Shown here one piece after another: positions 31,054 to 46,000 of a DNA stretch of 64,000 nucleotides. A program made the translations under genes and the position numbers. Source of the stretch: Heliopora coerulea (Eukaryota > Cnidaria > Anthozoa > Scleralcyonacea > Helioporidae); the NCBI GenBank assembly GCA_030142905.1, contig JASJOG010000025.1:2445001-2509000 (forward strand). Direction: 5' to 3'. Below the pieces are notes generated by a model, which was given only the letters and a program-made list of their open reading frames with translations, had not been told where the DNA came from and searched no databases. The stretch's first letter is position 1, and each line of letters begins with the position of its first letter.

Positions 31054-34000
31054 CTACAAAAAGGGAGATTTTTGGTCTATCAATGACCTACTGGAGATGG
31101 AGAATCAGACATTAAACTAAGTGGGATGGGCATGGCTTTTCTATGCGTTTTTCCTGTTATTCAGAGGATAGGTAGTTTCACTAACGTTGTATCCACCTGA
31201 TTGAAGAAATTGATACTACATAAATTAATGAAAAATATGAAAACCATAAAAGAAATTTATGGTGAGGAAATTTAATGCTAAACTGATGCTGTTAAAGTTA
31301 ACTGAACAATTTGTCGGAAACAGCAAGACTTAAATTCGGATCTCAATATAATTATTTAAGAAGAGCAAATGTATTTAAAGTTATAGTGCTCATCATTGCT
31401 TCGTAAAGAAAAACAAAAGAAATTATTGCTTAAATAGTAGTCGGAAATTGGATACAAAACCATTTAAATTTACATAGATTTTTTCAGACGATTTATTCTG
31501 CTTAAACCAGCAAGTAAGCGTAAATATTGTTGTATTAGTGTCATTTATAATGTAGAATATTCGGGTCCGAACTGTACTAATATTGTGCACTCTGTCGTCT
31601 CCAAGTCCCGTAACATTTTTAAATGCGGTCACACGAAAAGTTTTGGGACCCTGAAGGTACAGACACGAGCTTTCCTAAATATTCAGAAACTCGACTTTGC
31701 TAACAAATAGTCTCCATATACCTCTTGTTCAGTTAAGTGCATTCAGTGGGCCAATCATGTTGTTATCTGGTGTCTGAGTCTCCAAAGCCCAAAAACGTTT
31801 CGTGCTGCAACGCTAAAAATGCTAACGGGATCAGCGGACGAGAATGTGTTGTGTTCTAATGCAATGCATATACGAGCTTGGAGCATGACGCAATGTTAGT
31901 ATTTTCATCAGCGTTTGTTTAGTTCTTCATCGACAAAAGTTTATTTGACTGAACGAATTTGGTTTTATGAAAATGTGCCATACAAATTCATTCATTAGCA
32001 TAATATTCCACCCAAAAATTGAATAAGGTACACGCAATGTGTCAGGTACTAAGTAAATCGTCATTGCCGCTGTAATTGTGGTTACAAGAGAGCTGAGGGA
32101 AAACAGTCCCGTGCAATTATCGAGGTAGAGAATCGTTGATATAAAAAACTATGAGATAAATGTATCAAGCGATGTGCATGTGGGAGTTTGAGATATTACG
32201 GACGATAGGTGGACGTTCGATAAGCTTAGTTTTTCAAAAAAAGATTTCTGAGCCCAACTCGCGAACCCTTAATATCTAGTAAGATTCTCTGACGATTGAG
32301 CTAACGACATCAGATGGTCAACAAAGGTGCAAGTTCGACATATGTGCAGGCTTTGCGGTAGCCACGACGTGATAACGAGATGAAAGTTATACGCAATGTG
32401 CATATGGCAGCTTGGTGATCAAGAAATCGTTTTTTCGAGGAAATGAATTAGACGAACGTCCACATATGATACGCAATATCACCAAGTCATATCTTGGCTA
32501 ACGCAAATGTTGCATGAAGAGAAATTTTTCATGATAATCTAACACTGCCGAAGTCAACTGAAAAATGTTTACTCGAAAAATCTCTGTTTATGTATATCTC
32601 TGAGGATGATTCTGAAATAGAAATGAAACGCTGCACGTCTTCTCATTGATAAGCCCTAAGTTGTCGCGAAAACATCTCCTGCGCTTAAGTTGGATAAAAA
32701 GTCGCCTCCATACCCTGTGGACTCGATAGTTCAACTGATAGAGCGGCGGGCCGGTATACCGAAGGTGCAAGTTCAAATCCCGCTCGAGTCATCATTTTTC
32801 AGTGGACTTCGGCAGTGTCAGATTATCATGAAAAATTTCTGTTCATGAATATCTCTGAGGATGATTCTGAAATGCAAATGGTGCACATATGTTGGACCGG
32901 CACTTTAGCCCGCTACATTAGTGCATAGCCACTGAAAAGGAGAGAGCTATGAAAGTGGGCGGGACTAAGATTTACGTTATTGTTTCAGAATTTCAAGGTC
33001 ACGTGATCTTGAACCGGCATAGTGTGCTTTCACACTATAATAACCGAGGGGTTCTATTCTCGACGAGGGTTCTATTCTCGGGCGAGGGTTCTATTCTCTA
33101 TGTGTTCATTTATACGCGTGGTGACTAGGGAGAAAAATTTTCGCATTGCGTATTTATCTTTCTATATATATATATAGGATGTATCCATGGATTCCGGTCA
33201 CTCAATAAGGCCGTGTGCAAGCTCGGGGACTGGTATGTTGTTGATCAAACCTTAGGTTACTTAAGTCCGTATTGAAGCAAATTGGTTTGGTCTCGGGTTT
33301 TTTCCGTTTTATGGATCTCTCAGACGTTGTTTACATCATTTGAACACTGAAGCCAGTAAATGATTTAAGACCGCCAAACGAAATGGCTCTCTTGGCGCTT
33401 GCGCCTGGTTTCACTTTTGGAGGTCATCTTAGTATCTGGACAATTTATGAGTTGAAACAGCAATTCCCAAAGTTAGCTCCTTGGAATATGCATTGGCCAA
33501 CTGTTCATTTGTTGCAGCAACGCTTTGTCTTGGTTCTTCCTGATAAATATGAACAAAAGACGTATGGGAACTCGCTTGCTGTCAGGACATTTGCTGAGCG
33601 AGTAAGTGTAAGCGACATTCTTCGTTGAAATTGAATAGATGCCGATTTGTATAAATCTCGAGATTTTTCACGTTCTGGTGACCACTTAGCTGAGCTACAC
33701 AATCACAGCTACGTCTGAATCGAGTAGCTTTGAAATACAAGTTCTGCGAAAGGAATTGTTTTGAGCAGCTTTCAAAAGTGGTTTCACGACTTCATTCTTC
33801 CCCAAGGAAGACTTTTTGTACCAAATATTATCGCCGACCGGTAACCTTTGAGGATGCTCCAATTTTAAGACGAAAAGCCTGGCCATATAATAAAAAGTCT
33901 TTCTTTAAAGCAACATAAGTGAAATGTTTGACCGGAAAACGGCTTGAAATACCTCAAGATCGCAACTAATACAGGGTGTTGATACAAACATCCATTGTTT

Positions 34001-37000
34001 AGCAGTAGAATTGTCAGAACGGATCTCTTATCATTCATTAAACCATTTAAGGTTATTCTCACCAAACGCTTTGTTTTAATAAAACTTAATCGAAATTTTA
34101 ATCATAAATATGACGACAAGCAGTTTAAATATAAGTTATGTAGGTTGTTAATTTGCGGCCGAATTGTGCGTGTTTTATATTATCTTTATTATTATTATTT
34201 CATTCCGTCTTCCAGTTATAGTAAGGACGATTTTTCTGACAAGTTGGAAAATTATCTATGTTGCTTGGATTCTCGAGTGATATTTTGTTACATTTTTATT
34301 CTCAGTATCCTTCCCGCTGTCTGACGTTTCTCGCCTCTGTCAATCTAACGAAAACTCACAAAAAAAATGCCCACGCAACCACACCCACGTATGCTTGAGT
34401 GTGTCACACAAAAGTGTTTCAATATTTACATGCTCGACAGAATTTGTTACAGTGTCCAAATCTTGTGTTTTACTTATACTGCGTACCCTCTTCCAGTTAT
34501 AGTATGGAGGATTTGTCTTTTTGACAATTTTGAAAAATTATCAATGTTACTTGGATTCTCGAGAGATATATTGGAAGGGTGGGCGAGGGGTTGTTGCGTG
34601 CACGTAAGTCTAGTTTTAAAATATATACTGAACGAAAATTGTAAGCTTTACGGTTGTAGTAATAGTAGACTTCAAATGCAGTATTTTTCAAAGTTCTGAC
34701 AGTGACGGGGAGCGATAGCGACTTCACTAAGGAAAGAAAACTTTGCGCAGGAGCAGCATTTATTAACGTTCTTTACGAAACGTGAGTTGTAGAGGTTGAT
34801 TTTCAACGTCAGATCGACCAAAATATTATTCAAATATGCAAAATTCATTTCAAAAGAAGATATTACCGGGTGCAAGATCCAACCTCTTTTCTTGTTAAGC
34901 TAAATATTGAGATTTTCAGCAAACAAATTACATTTGGGTAAAATGTCTGCAGGTGACGGGAAGGTCATTAGGTATCCCATTTCTCTGTCAGATCCAAATC
35001 GTTTGACTCTTGCTACCGGTGCTTTTGCAGCCAATAATCTACCTTCCCATCACACAATACACCTGTCTTGATCAGAAAAAAAGACAACTGAACGCGTGGC
35101 CGTAAACGGAAACAAAACGTACGAGAAATTTAAAGCTTTGGAGCATTTAAATGGCTATGTTTAAAACGAATTCCCAGTTCAATAGATGAATCACTAATAT
35201 CAGTTCATTAGGCTAACATTGTTGGACAATGGACGAAACAACAGTGAACTAGGCTAACTTTGTAAAACAATAAACACGTTTTACCCAAGTTTCAATTCAC
35301 GATGTACTCATTAAAGTTTTGTACCAGCATATTAAGTTGGAATCTCATCCAAGTCATCCACGCTATAGGTAAAATGACCGATCATTTCGGTTTTTAAGCT
35401 TGGTACCCTTGAGAGCTTTACCTTATGCTATGGTTTTCCTAAAGAAAACTTTAAAGCAAAAACCGTCTTAGCAACATCAGGATCTCAAACACAAGGAAGA
35501 ATATAGTATTGTGCGGCTGGGAGTGCATCATTATATTTATGAATCGAGAATTATCATCGAGGGACAGAGATGCATGGAACTTCATGGAAAATGTTAGTGG
35601 AAAAGAAATACATAAACTTATCCCTATATCTCATGCCATTAACTACTTCAAATTGTCTTTGGAAAACAAAACTTGAGAAGAAGTGTGTGAGAGTTGTTAA
35701 AATTGCGCATTTGTCACCGTTCGGTCTTGCATTTCGTCCCGCATTCTGAGTACAAAAATTGCTTATTTCGACTTATTTCTGCCAAATACTCGTGTACAAC
35801 GGCTTCAAATTTATTAATATAGTCTTAGTCAGCTTATGCCTCAGCCAATTCAAGATTAACCTCATCATTTTCCACGATGCAGCTTGGATTCGCATGCCTA
35901 CTCCATTGAAATCGAGTAGTCTGTGCAGGTTCAAGATCACGTGACGCTCATACACGGCAAATTCAATTTAAAACCGGAAGCTGTATTGTTTAGAGTGGAG
36001 TTTCACAGCCCTCTCCCTTCCAGTGGCTATGCTTAGTGTCAGTAGTCCAATGGTCAAAGCGTCACACAGGTCATCAAAATCCTCCAGTTCTGACCCTTGT
36101 CTGGGGCTCCGAAGGTCGTAGTTGTCATGAAATGAACTTGATGAACGTCTACATATTTTCCATAAGAAAAAAAATATTGTCATTTAATTTGAAAAAGATT
36201 TGAAATAAACCAATCTTTTTGCTTACTTTTCCATATGGAAAGAAAGTAGTCAAATTTTAGGCAAGAAATTGATGAAAAATTAGTTTTTGGATCTTACTTT
36301 GTCCACGATTTACTGATTCACTGTATGAGAAAGCCCCTATAAAGAAACATGTCTGTTTTCTTTATTTTCATCGACAAGAAATGAAAGAGAAACTCACTGC
36401 TATTGCAGAAAATGCTTCTGAATGGTATAGAAATAATTTGCTCAAAGGAAACTTTGGTAAATATAATACTATGACCATGTACTGTAACCACAGTCACCAT
36501 GATAAAGATGACATCCCCCTAAGAATTCAAGGAACTGAAATTGACTCTGTGGATAGCCTTAGGCTCTTAGACGTTACTGTTGGTGAAAGAATGAATTTTA
36601 ATGAGCACATCAACAATATATGTAAGAAAACAGGTCAGAGAGTTGGTGTTGTTATGAGACTCAAAAATCTAATTCCTACCAATGCCAAGCTACAGTTATT
36701 TAAATCCTCCATTTTACCAAATTTAACGTACTGCTACCTCACTTGGCACTTTTGTAAGGCCAGTGACACGAGAAGGTTAGAGCAAATTCAGGAACGGGGT
36801 TTGAGAGCAATCTTCGAGGATACTCTATCAACCTATCAGGAGTTGTTAGACAGAGCTAAATTGCCAACTCTACTAAATAGACGACTTTCGAACATTGCTA
36901 TTCTTATGTTTAAAGTTAATTTAAATAGCTCATCTTATAATTTTCATCATCAGAATTTACTATATCTCGATTTAACACTGTTACATATGGCAAACACTCA

Positions 37001-40000
37001 ATGAGATATCTTGGACCAAAATTGTGAAATTAGCTATCTGCTGAAATTAGAAACCTGCCATCATTGAGCCAATTTAAGAACCATATCTGTAATTGTGATG
37101 TTCAGTCTTTGCTTGATGAAAATACTTGTAAGGGCTGCATCTTTATAGCACGTGAGAAACGTTTTTAACGTTTTTAATATCTTTAGTATTGTTAATACTT
37201 TTAATATTTTAATATTGTTTATTGTTAGTATAGGTGTCCCTAATTAGTAGAGGATTTTCATCCTCGGATATAATGCACTGGCGGCCAAAAAGAACTGCTC
37301 AAGCTTCATTTCTTGGGTAATGAAAGGTCAATCCTATGGCAAAACAGTCAATTTCAAATAATTTTAACGTATCTCCCACAATTTTGTGATAAAGCTCCAG
37401 TCTTTTCAGGGAATTTTTATGGGAAAGTCAAGATGTATTCCTGGTTCCCCAAAAGATTACTTTTAATTGTTGGTAAAACAAGAATTTCAAGCAACATGCA
37501 AAATCATGGGTCTAAGGCCAAGGATCAGCCTTGAAAATGGAGGGAAAGTTACTCATAACGAGAGACTGCTGATCAAGTGGGCTGTAGCCAAAATGTCAGC
37601 AATATTTTGAAGAAGCCGAGACTTACTGGAAGTGTTAAAGATTTGAAGATCCCTGGACAAAAAAAGGGAAACTACGAAGAGAGAAGACAGAATCATGGTG
37701 ACAAAAGCATGTCCAATCTCTCTAAGACTGAACCGGAAAATTAAGCAGAGATGCAGATTGAACATGGTGAGAGTGTTTCTACTTCCACTACCCGACGAAG
37801 ACTGAGGAAGTTGGTCCCAACGGCGGCAAAACAAGTTACTATCTGCACCACAAGCGAGCAGTTCTTCTTGACCTCCAGTGTATAATTTGACACGTAAATA
37901 AAGTTTCTATTCTATTCTATACGTTAATGTATTCTTTTCACCTATGCCGGACGTTTGTCATTGAGATTGAAGTGAAATACTACTAATTATTTACCTGTAC
38001 TCTTTGAAGCTATTATAAATAATTCCATCTTCCGTTGTAACCACACCATTAATGCTTGAATTGAACGTGACGCATTCTTTTACCGATATCGGAGCTGCAT
38101 ATCTGTTGGGAGGATAGAACAAACCACCGCAGTAAATCCACATTACGGACGCTAATCCAGCAGCCAGGCCGATATAAGCTCCCTAATAACGAGACAAGAA
38201 GTACTTTAAGCCGAATACTCTAAATACAGACTGTATTAGATTTTCCAAATATCGTCTTTTAATTCATAGTTTTTTCAGCCATATCTGGTTTGATTAGTTT
38301 CTAAATTACGTCGGTGTCGTGTTTACAGCTTTGTACTTCATCTTATCTTTGACACAAAAATGAAAAGCTCACTTGCAAATTGCATATTTACTTTCCCATG
38401 AAAATTTCTTCTGCCTATTTTGGTTTAACCACTTGCTCTAAGGTAAAACAGCAATAAAACCCTGTTTTCTTTTTTGAAATACATTGTTTTTATGTCAAGA
38501 AGGACAGCAATTCAGCTGATTGAACACCAAATGAAATATATTTGAAAGGTATACGTTTGTTAAACGACTAAATTATCTTTTAAATGTGCACTGAACATTA
38601 TGGAAATTATCTCAGATCAAACGAGATAAAAATTTTTCATTTTAATCAAGGAAAATTTACGCTAAAAGTTTCTGGTGTGTTTTGTTAGAAGTACATTTTT
38701 ATTTTAATAATTTTGTTTTTCTTGGTTTTTACCCCGCAACAAAGTTTCAAGGCTCAGTTCTTTGACAACCCTTTGTTCAATACATGCATGAAAACTCTTA
38801 GCACTTTTCGGTACGTTTCCAACTCTTTGGTTGCACTCTTGCAAACACCAAACGATTTTACCCATCAACAGTGGCAGATTAAGGGTGGACACGTTGGACA
38901 CGTGCCAGGGATCCCGTGCGTTTTGGGGAGGCCCGCACGATTTTGGGGGGCCCCACGCTTTTCAGGGGAAGGGTGTTTTGTGGCTAGAAATTAAATTTGA
39001 CTCTTACCAACCCTTATGCAATAAAAAATCTGTTACTAGATCTTCGTTTTATAGAGATGAGGTCAGGGCATACCATCTAGTTCCGATTCAAGGGAGAGGG
39101 AGTAGAAGTGTATATTCGATGTCTTAAAGGCTAACAGCTATCCTAATAATTTCTTAAAAAACTGTTTAAAACCAATTACATTACCACACACAAACACTGG
39201 GAATGGCAATTGTTTCGTTTATTCAAGGAATAACGGAACCAATTAAAAGAATTCTGGGTAGTTTCAACGTACTAGTTGCCCAAAAGCCTGTTATGAAGTT
39301 AGGTCATATTTTCGCAAAACCTTAGAATCTAACTGAGAAGGAGCAGAGAATAGACGCTAATCATTCCATTCCGTGCAGTGACTGTGATCAAGAGTACATC
39401 GGCCAGACCAAAGGTGAGTTTGGAACACGTTTGAAAAAGCACCAAAAGGCCATTTCCTTTTCAAAAAGACAAAATTCAGCATTGTCGGAACACGCGTTCC
39501 AAGCAAACCACACGATCATGTGGCAAAATTCCAGAATTATTACCACCAATCCGAGGTTCCTTCTAATATGTTGTTTGGAGGCATGGCAAATAAGTAGCAC
39601 CCCCGCCCTATTGAATCACGATGATAGTGGTCTACTACCAGATACTTATTTGCATTTTCTCAATGGATAACGTCATCAGTGGTTCTGTGAGAGTATAAAG
39701 TGTGACCTCTTCCTCACAGCGATCACCCTTGAAGAAGACACTAGACCGGAGTGTCGAAACGTTCGGCGATGAACAGTAGCTTTTTAAGTTGCGTTCATGA
39801 ACTTTTAATCCAGAGTTGCTTCCTACCATGTTTGATTCTTCACCTGGCTGCATTTAGAACTTGTTGGTTATCATTTATTAATTTGTATTTAGACATTTAG
39901 AATATACAAATAATTTATGAATATGAATATATATAATGGCCACAGGAAGCGGGGGAGGAAGCTGAGCCCCCTAAGTAATTGATACCAATGCCACTCTCAA

Positions 40001-43000
40001 TCGCATATCAATCCCTCTCCCAAATTGAGTATTTTATATGGCGTTTTGTAACCTTCAAAATTCTGTAAATTCCAAACCCAAATGCAGGAAATAGCATTTC
40101 AGAGACTCCAGATTTCCAAAAAAGCACGCCTCCGGACCCCCGAGAAAATTTTCAGTTACCCTAACATGACACATCTTCCTACTTGCTTGTATAGACTATG
40201 TGTTCCAGCTTTTTTATGTAGATGTACTTATATCTATATTGGTATGGCTTTGATTACAGTATAGCGTCCTTTCGTCGCATTTTATGATTAATACATATTC
40301 CCGGCTTCCATTTCTGCACACCCTTTCTCAGGTAGGTTGGAATAACTGCAAATGTTCTAGGGGCCCACACATGCTTAATCCGTCGATGCCTGTCAAAAGA
40401 AGATGTCTCCGACCTCAGAACAGTATGAATACCTTAACTAACTTGATAATTTATTGAGTAATCTATTATTCCCTTGAGAACCAAAATTGTCAGGGAACAG
40501 CAATGTTCAAATTACTAACAAAAAATTAGACATGATCTCTTGCTCATAATTAGATAATTAATTCACTGAAGACAAGTTTAAAAAAGCTTTCAATAAAGTT
40601 AAAAATGAATCTCGTAGAAGTCAACCATCTTCCGCAAGGACGTTTCTTTATCAAGCAGAATATGTTTTTAAAGCATGATTGTCCACCTAATCGGTCGAGC
40701 ATTTACTTTCACATGCACTGATAAACTATTTACCAAGCAAGATATACGATATTTTAAATTTCAGTGAGTACTTTTAGTCATGCTGGCAAGTGACTCAATA
40801 TTCTGGAACCCAAGCTGTGGTTCACGTTTAGGGTGTGAATTAAGTCTTGAGAATGAACATGTGGAATATTCACATGAGCAAAATAGGGGGATTAAAACAG
40901 AGAATAAACTAATCTGGTTTTAAGAATAGTGATTTCCATTCAATGACCCCCCTCGCATTCACCAAAATGCTAGGAGCGAGAATAATAATCATTACGGAAT
41001 GGAGATTTAACGGGCCCTGTGTTTATCAAAACGAATTTTGGGTGTGTGTTTGTTTATTTTTTGTTTATACAGTCATCTACTTCGCTAAAAGGGAGAATGA
41101 TGGCTAAACGACGACGAAAAGCATTCAGTAGGTACAAGGTAGTCGACAGGGATAATAAATGTACCAGAAATAAAGATAAAACACTTTAATTCCGGGTGTT
41201 GGACTTGGTTTGAGGATGTATAAAATAAGGCTTTTCCGTCTCAGAAAACCTTGCCAAGTTTTCTCTCTGAACCTCCCAGTGTATAGTCGAATGTCTTAAT
41301 CCGAAGGAATTTTGCCCAACTAAGAAAAAGAAAGTGATGGCTGAGAGTTGTTTCGTTTACATCATTTCTCCTTAAAGACAGGTGTTAGTTTGCATATTTG
41401 TCGGGTCCACTTCATTATTAAAAATAGTTTTGTATATGGACACAAATTCATTAATTCAAGTTTTGTTAAATTGAAACATGCTGGGCTTAAATTTTAATTT
41501 GCTACATTTTACTCGTACGCATCTTTTGACCTTCATTAATAGAACATAAAATTTGAATTTCGTGAATCAACGTTCAATAACGTTCATGGAGTATCATTTT
41601 TTTGAAAGAAATTATCTGATGATGAAGTATTGCTTGAATAGTGCAATTTGCATTTAGGTGATTAAATTCAATGGCGTTTCATTTTAGTACTTGTAGCAGT
41701 CTTTAATGTGTACAAAAAATCACTATCGCGAACTGCACAGTTGTTTGCATTATCTGTTTCCCGGCTGTGTCTCCCCCTTTGACAAGTAAAAACGTCTGGC
41801 GTTAGCCAGAGTAAAATGACAGAAGTCTTCTCAATCAGGAAAGAGTTAAGGAAATATCATTTATAAACATTCACAATTTTCCTACGAATAAGAAATCTTG
41901 GGAGTTCTACATGAATCCGAAACATGCATCAAATTTCGCAGCAGTTACGACATTTATACCATTCTCTCCGCAGCTGCTAGCATCGTTGACTTGAGATAGA
42001 ATCACCAGGGGGGAATCGTAAACGTGTAACAAATATTAGAGTTTTGAAATTTAGTTGTCACTTTTCTATTTAAAATGCCTATCCTTCGTATTATATGCTG
42101 GGCTCTGATATTTGTTACACGTTGACTTGCGGTGTTCAAGGAATGCTTTGACTTCGAGCTTCATATCGATCATCAATTTATACTTGGATGACAGGGTTTG
42201 AAATTTGCTTTATATTGCTGCTGTTAACACACATACGGCTTCCTCAAAAACATTCAAAAATGACGAATTGTGCGGGAGTATCTTTATTTGGGCTCTCCCT
42301 CCAATAGTTACTTCATTATGACGTGTTGTTAAATTAAAACACTTGTTCATCTGGTTTAAGACGCCTAACAAGCTGTCCAAAAATCAGTGAAAAGTTTTGA
42401 AGTCACTCTACCAGTTTGTATTGCGTAGTATACATGACCGTATGTTGGCGATACAGCCAAACAAACGTTGATATTTCTGCCAGACTTCCCAAATTCTTGT
42501 CATTCCGTTTGTTTTCCTATGCTGTCCCAAAACACCTTGACGTGCATAAGTTAAACTCACGTTCATCTATAAATACACGGGCCTTTCAAAAGGGGCTACC
42601 TTTCAACAGAGGCCGTCGGTACATCCCAATAAACCTTCGGTATATCATTGGTAAAATTGCAAAGAGACATTCTTCTTTCTTTAATGTCCAGTAACATACA
42701 TTTTTATTCGAAATTCCCTCTAACTGCACAATAAGATTCCGACGATTTCTACTAGTCTTTCGAGCTACTTACCAGGGACCGCGGAACGATATTCTGAGTG
42801 GGGGGCTGACAGGGGACGATAGCATAACCCTCCTGAAAAAATTAATTTCAATATTTCTGAGACAGTCGTGAACATTTCTTATTTTAATGATTACTCAGAA
42901 ATCACAAAACACTGCTTATATTAACAGGAACAACTCAAATACTAACAGCTGGTCACTCAAATATCGGATATGTTTATCGGATATTTAAAATCATAAACTA

Positions 43001-46000
43001 AAATGTGAGTGTGGTTCTCGCTATGGAGGTAGAACAACTCAACGGTTAAGTGAAAGGATCAAGCAACATGTGGCAAGTGTTATACGAAACAAGACCGTAC
43101 CATTAAGAAATCAACCGAAAAGGCAATGTACCTACGCTCAATCGATTAATTGTGACTCGGTAATCGGTCAACACTTGTTGTCAAACAGATGTTGTGCCAA
43201 TAACTATTCAAATTCCAAATTTAGCATCGTGACAAAGTGCCGCTCAGCGTTCTAAAGATCAACTTATTAATGAGCCAACAAGAATGACGCCGACATCAGC
43301 TTCTTTAATTGATTTAATATTAACTAACAAACCTGAAAATATTTCCCAGTCAGGTGTTATTCACCTTGGGATATCTGATCATAGTTTGATTTATGCAGTA
43401 AGAAACCTTGTATTGACAAAATCGTAAAAAACATCACCTATGGTTAGAGAAGTTAGAGATTTTAAAAACTTTGTGCAAAATGATTTTATTCATGATGTTT
43501 CGCGACTTCCTTGGGACACAGTAAACCAATTTGATAATCCAAACATATCCTGGTAAGTGTGGAAATCTTTTTTTCTTGGGGCTCTTGATATGCATGCACC
43601 TCTGCGACAGAAGAGGTTGAAGGAGAATGGAATACCTTGGATTACCCCTCAAATTAAGCAGCGTATGAGAAAGAGGGATTTCCACAAAAAACAAGCAATA
43701 AGATATGATTCTCAGCCACAATGCCCGTTGTATAAATCTGAGCGTAATAAAGTGAACATTGAGATCTGTAAGGCAAAATCTAAATATTTCTGTGAGGATA
43801 GCATATCTTCTAAAAATGTCAAAAAAAGTTGGTCTTTGATAAATACCATTTCGGGACGAAAACGTAAATCGACTAATGTAAAAGAGCTTCAAATTAATGA
43901 TACAATTGTCTCAGATGGTAAAATTATTGCCGAATCCTTTAACGATTATTTTACAAATGTAGGAATGAAATTGGCTGCTGAGTCTGATCATCTTTATAAT
44001 AATGTGGGTGATGACCCAATCTCTTATGATCATTGCCCGGGGACTCGTTTTTATTTTTCTGATATCAGTGTGAGCAGTGTTGCCTTTCGTCTTCGAAATC
44101 TCAAAGCTTCTAAAGCAACTGGTATGGATAACATACCGGTAAAAGCTCTCAAAGCGGTATCACACATCATTGCGCCATCGTTGACTGTTATATTTAGGCA
44201 GTCCCTTAACCTAGATATTCACATAAACGATTGGAAATTAGCACGAATTTCTCCGATCTATAAAGCAGAGGACCGAAAATAATGTGAAAATTACCGACCA
44301 ATTTCGATTCTACCCATAATAAGTAAAATATTTGAAAGAGAAGTTTTTACTCAAATATATAAATATCTGAATGACAACTCTTTATTATCAAAATTTCAAT
44401 CAGGATTTCGACCAAAACATGGAACCGTAGGCGCACTTATCCAGATGTGAGACCAATGGCTAAGTGACATGGATAAAGGAAAAATAATGGGAGTTGCATT
44501 TTTGGATATTCGTAAAGCGTTTGACTCTGTCAATCATGATATTTTATTGAGAAAGCTTAAAAATCAATTTGGAATACAAGACAGTGAATTAAGATGGTTT
44601 GAGTCTTACCTAACGAATAGAGAGCAAGTATGTCTAGTGAATGGCCATATATCTTCACCAAAGAAAATAAGATGCGGTATTCCGCAGGGCTCAATATTGG
44701 GACCATTGTTATTTTTACTTTACGTAAATGACATGTCTGATTATCTGAAAAAAACAACTCCATATCTCTATGCAGATGATACACAAATTTCGTCTTCTTC
44801 AGAAGATATTGATACATTAATTCAGAATTAAAATAGTGACTTAAATAATATTCAGATGTGGCTTTTGAAAAATAAACTCCAACACCATCCCACCAAAACA
44901 AAGGTGATGTTTGTTGGGTCATCTCATAATCTTACCAATAAAGTTGGAAATACACCAGTACTTATGAACAATACCCCTATTTATCGAACCAGTAAATATA
45001 CATGTTTAGGGGTGGATATTGATGAAAAATTAACATGGGGTGAACATATCGAGACAACATGCAGAAAAGTGAGTGCAGGAATTGGAGCTATGAGGTGTAT
45101 AAAGCCCTACGTTCCACCTGCAACTCTACAAACAATTTATAAAGCACTGGTTCAACCTTTTTTCGATTACTGCTCCCCTCTGTGGGATAATTGTGGTAAA
45201 ACACTTCAAGATAAATTACTAAAGTTTTAGTGTCGTACAGCTAGAGTGATTTCTCGACTCAGTTACGATGTTATATCGGCCGATGTCCTGGATGGTCTCC
45301 GTTGGCAAGCACTTGATGTGAAACGATTAGAGAAGAAATTGATGTTGATGTACAAAATACTTAATAACCACACTGCCCCTAATCTAAATGAACTTTTCTG
45401 TAAAAGAAATACAATTCAGAATAATTATAATTTACGTAGTAGTGATACAGATCTACTCCTGCCTAAGCCTAATAGTGAATTTCTGAAGAAAAGTTTTCGA
45501 TATAGTAGTACCATGCAGTGGAATCATCTCCCTGAAGATTTTAAAAAGTCTGAAACTCTTTCGTCTTTTAAAAAGAAAATACGCCAGACGTAATTGTTAT
45601 TGGATCGAACCAATTTTTAATTTGATTTTTTTTAATCTTTATATAGTTTAATCTTTGCATATATTGCTTAACTTGTATGTAGTTCAGTTTGTATATAGTT
45701 AATGTGTGACGCCCCTAGTGGAAAGTAGCGTATTATGTTGATCGAGGCTAGCGTGTTTAAATAAAGTTTTACCTACCTACCTACCTACCTACCTACCTAT
45801 GGAATCCATATATATTGGCGTTATTTTGATGTTTAATCTCTCCTGCGTGGTATGACATGATTGCCTGTACATCAGGTAGAAACATAAGCTGATACAGTCG
45901 AACCCCTCAAGACGGACAGCCAGATAAGACGGACACCTCTATAAAACGGACACCAAATCTTGGTCCCTGCCGTTTTTTCAGTCATTTACTGTATTTGAAG

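Larger units (their letters stand above)
36360..37920 (+). mobile_element. 5'-truncated CR1/L2-like LINE interrupted by a MITE
   Basis: The 3' part of a non-LTR retrotransposon: coding remnant 36381-37004, 3' untranslated region to 37275, then a MITE (37276-37880), then the LINE end GTAAATAAAGTTTCTATTCTAT (37881-37920), whose TTCTA repeats are typical of this family. Confidence 0.72.

Noticed and set aside
32723..32790. tRNA-like sequence as a functional tRNA gene
   Set aside because: The anticodon arm does not fold into a proper seven-base loop and the same sequence recurs with mutations at 58.8 and 59.1 kb inside a longer repeat; it is a SINE head.
44557..44922. Minus-strand 121-codon ORF
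   Set aside because: Antisense shadow of the LINE reverse transcriptase.
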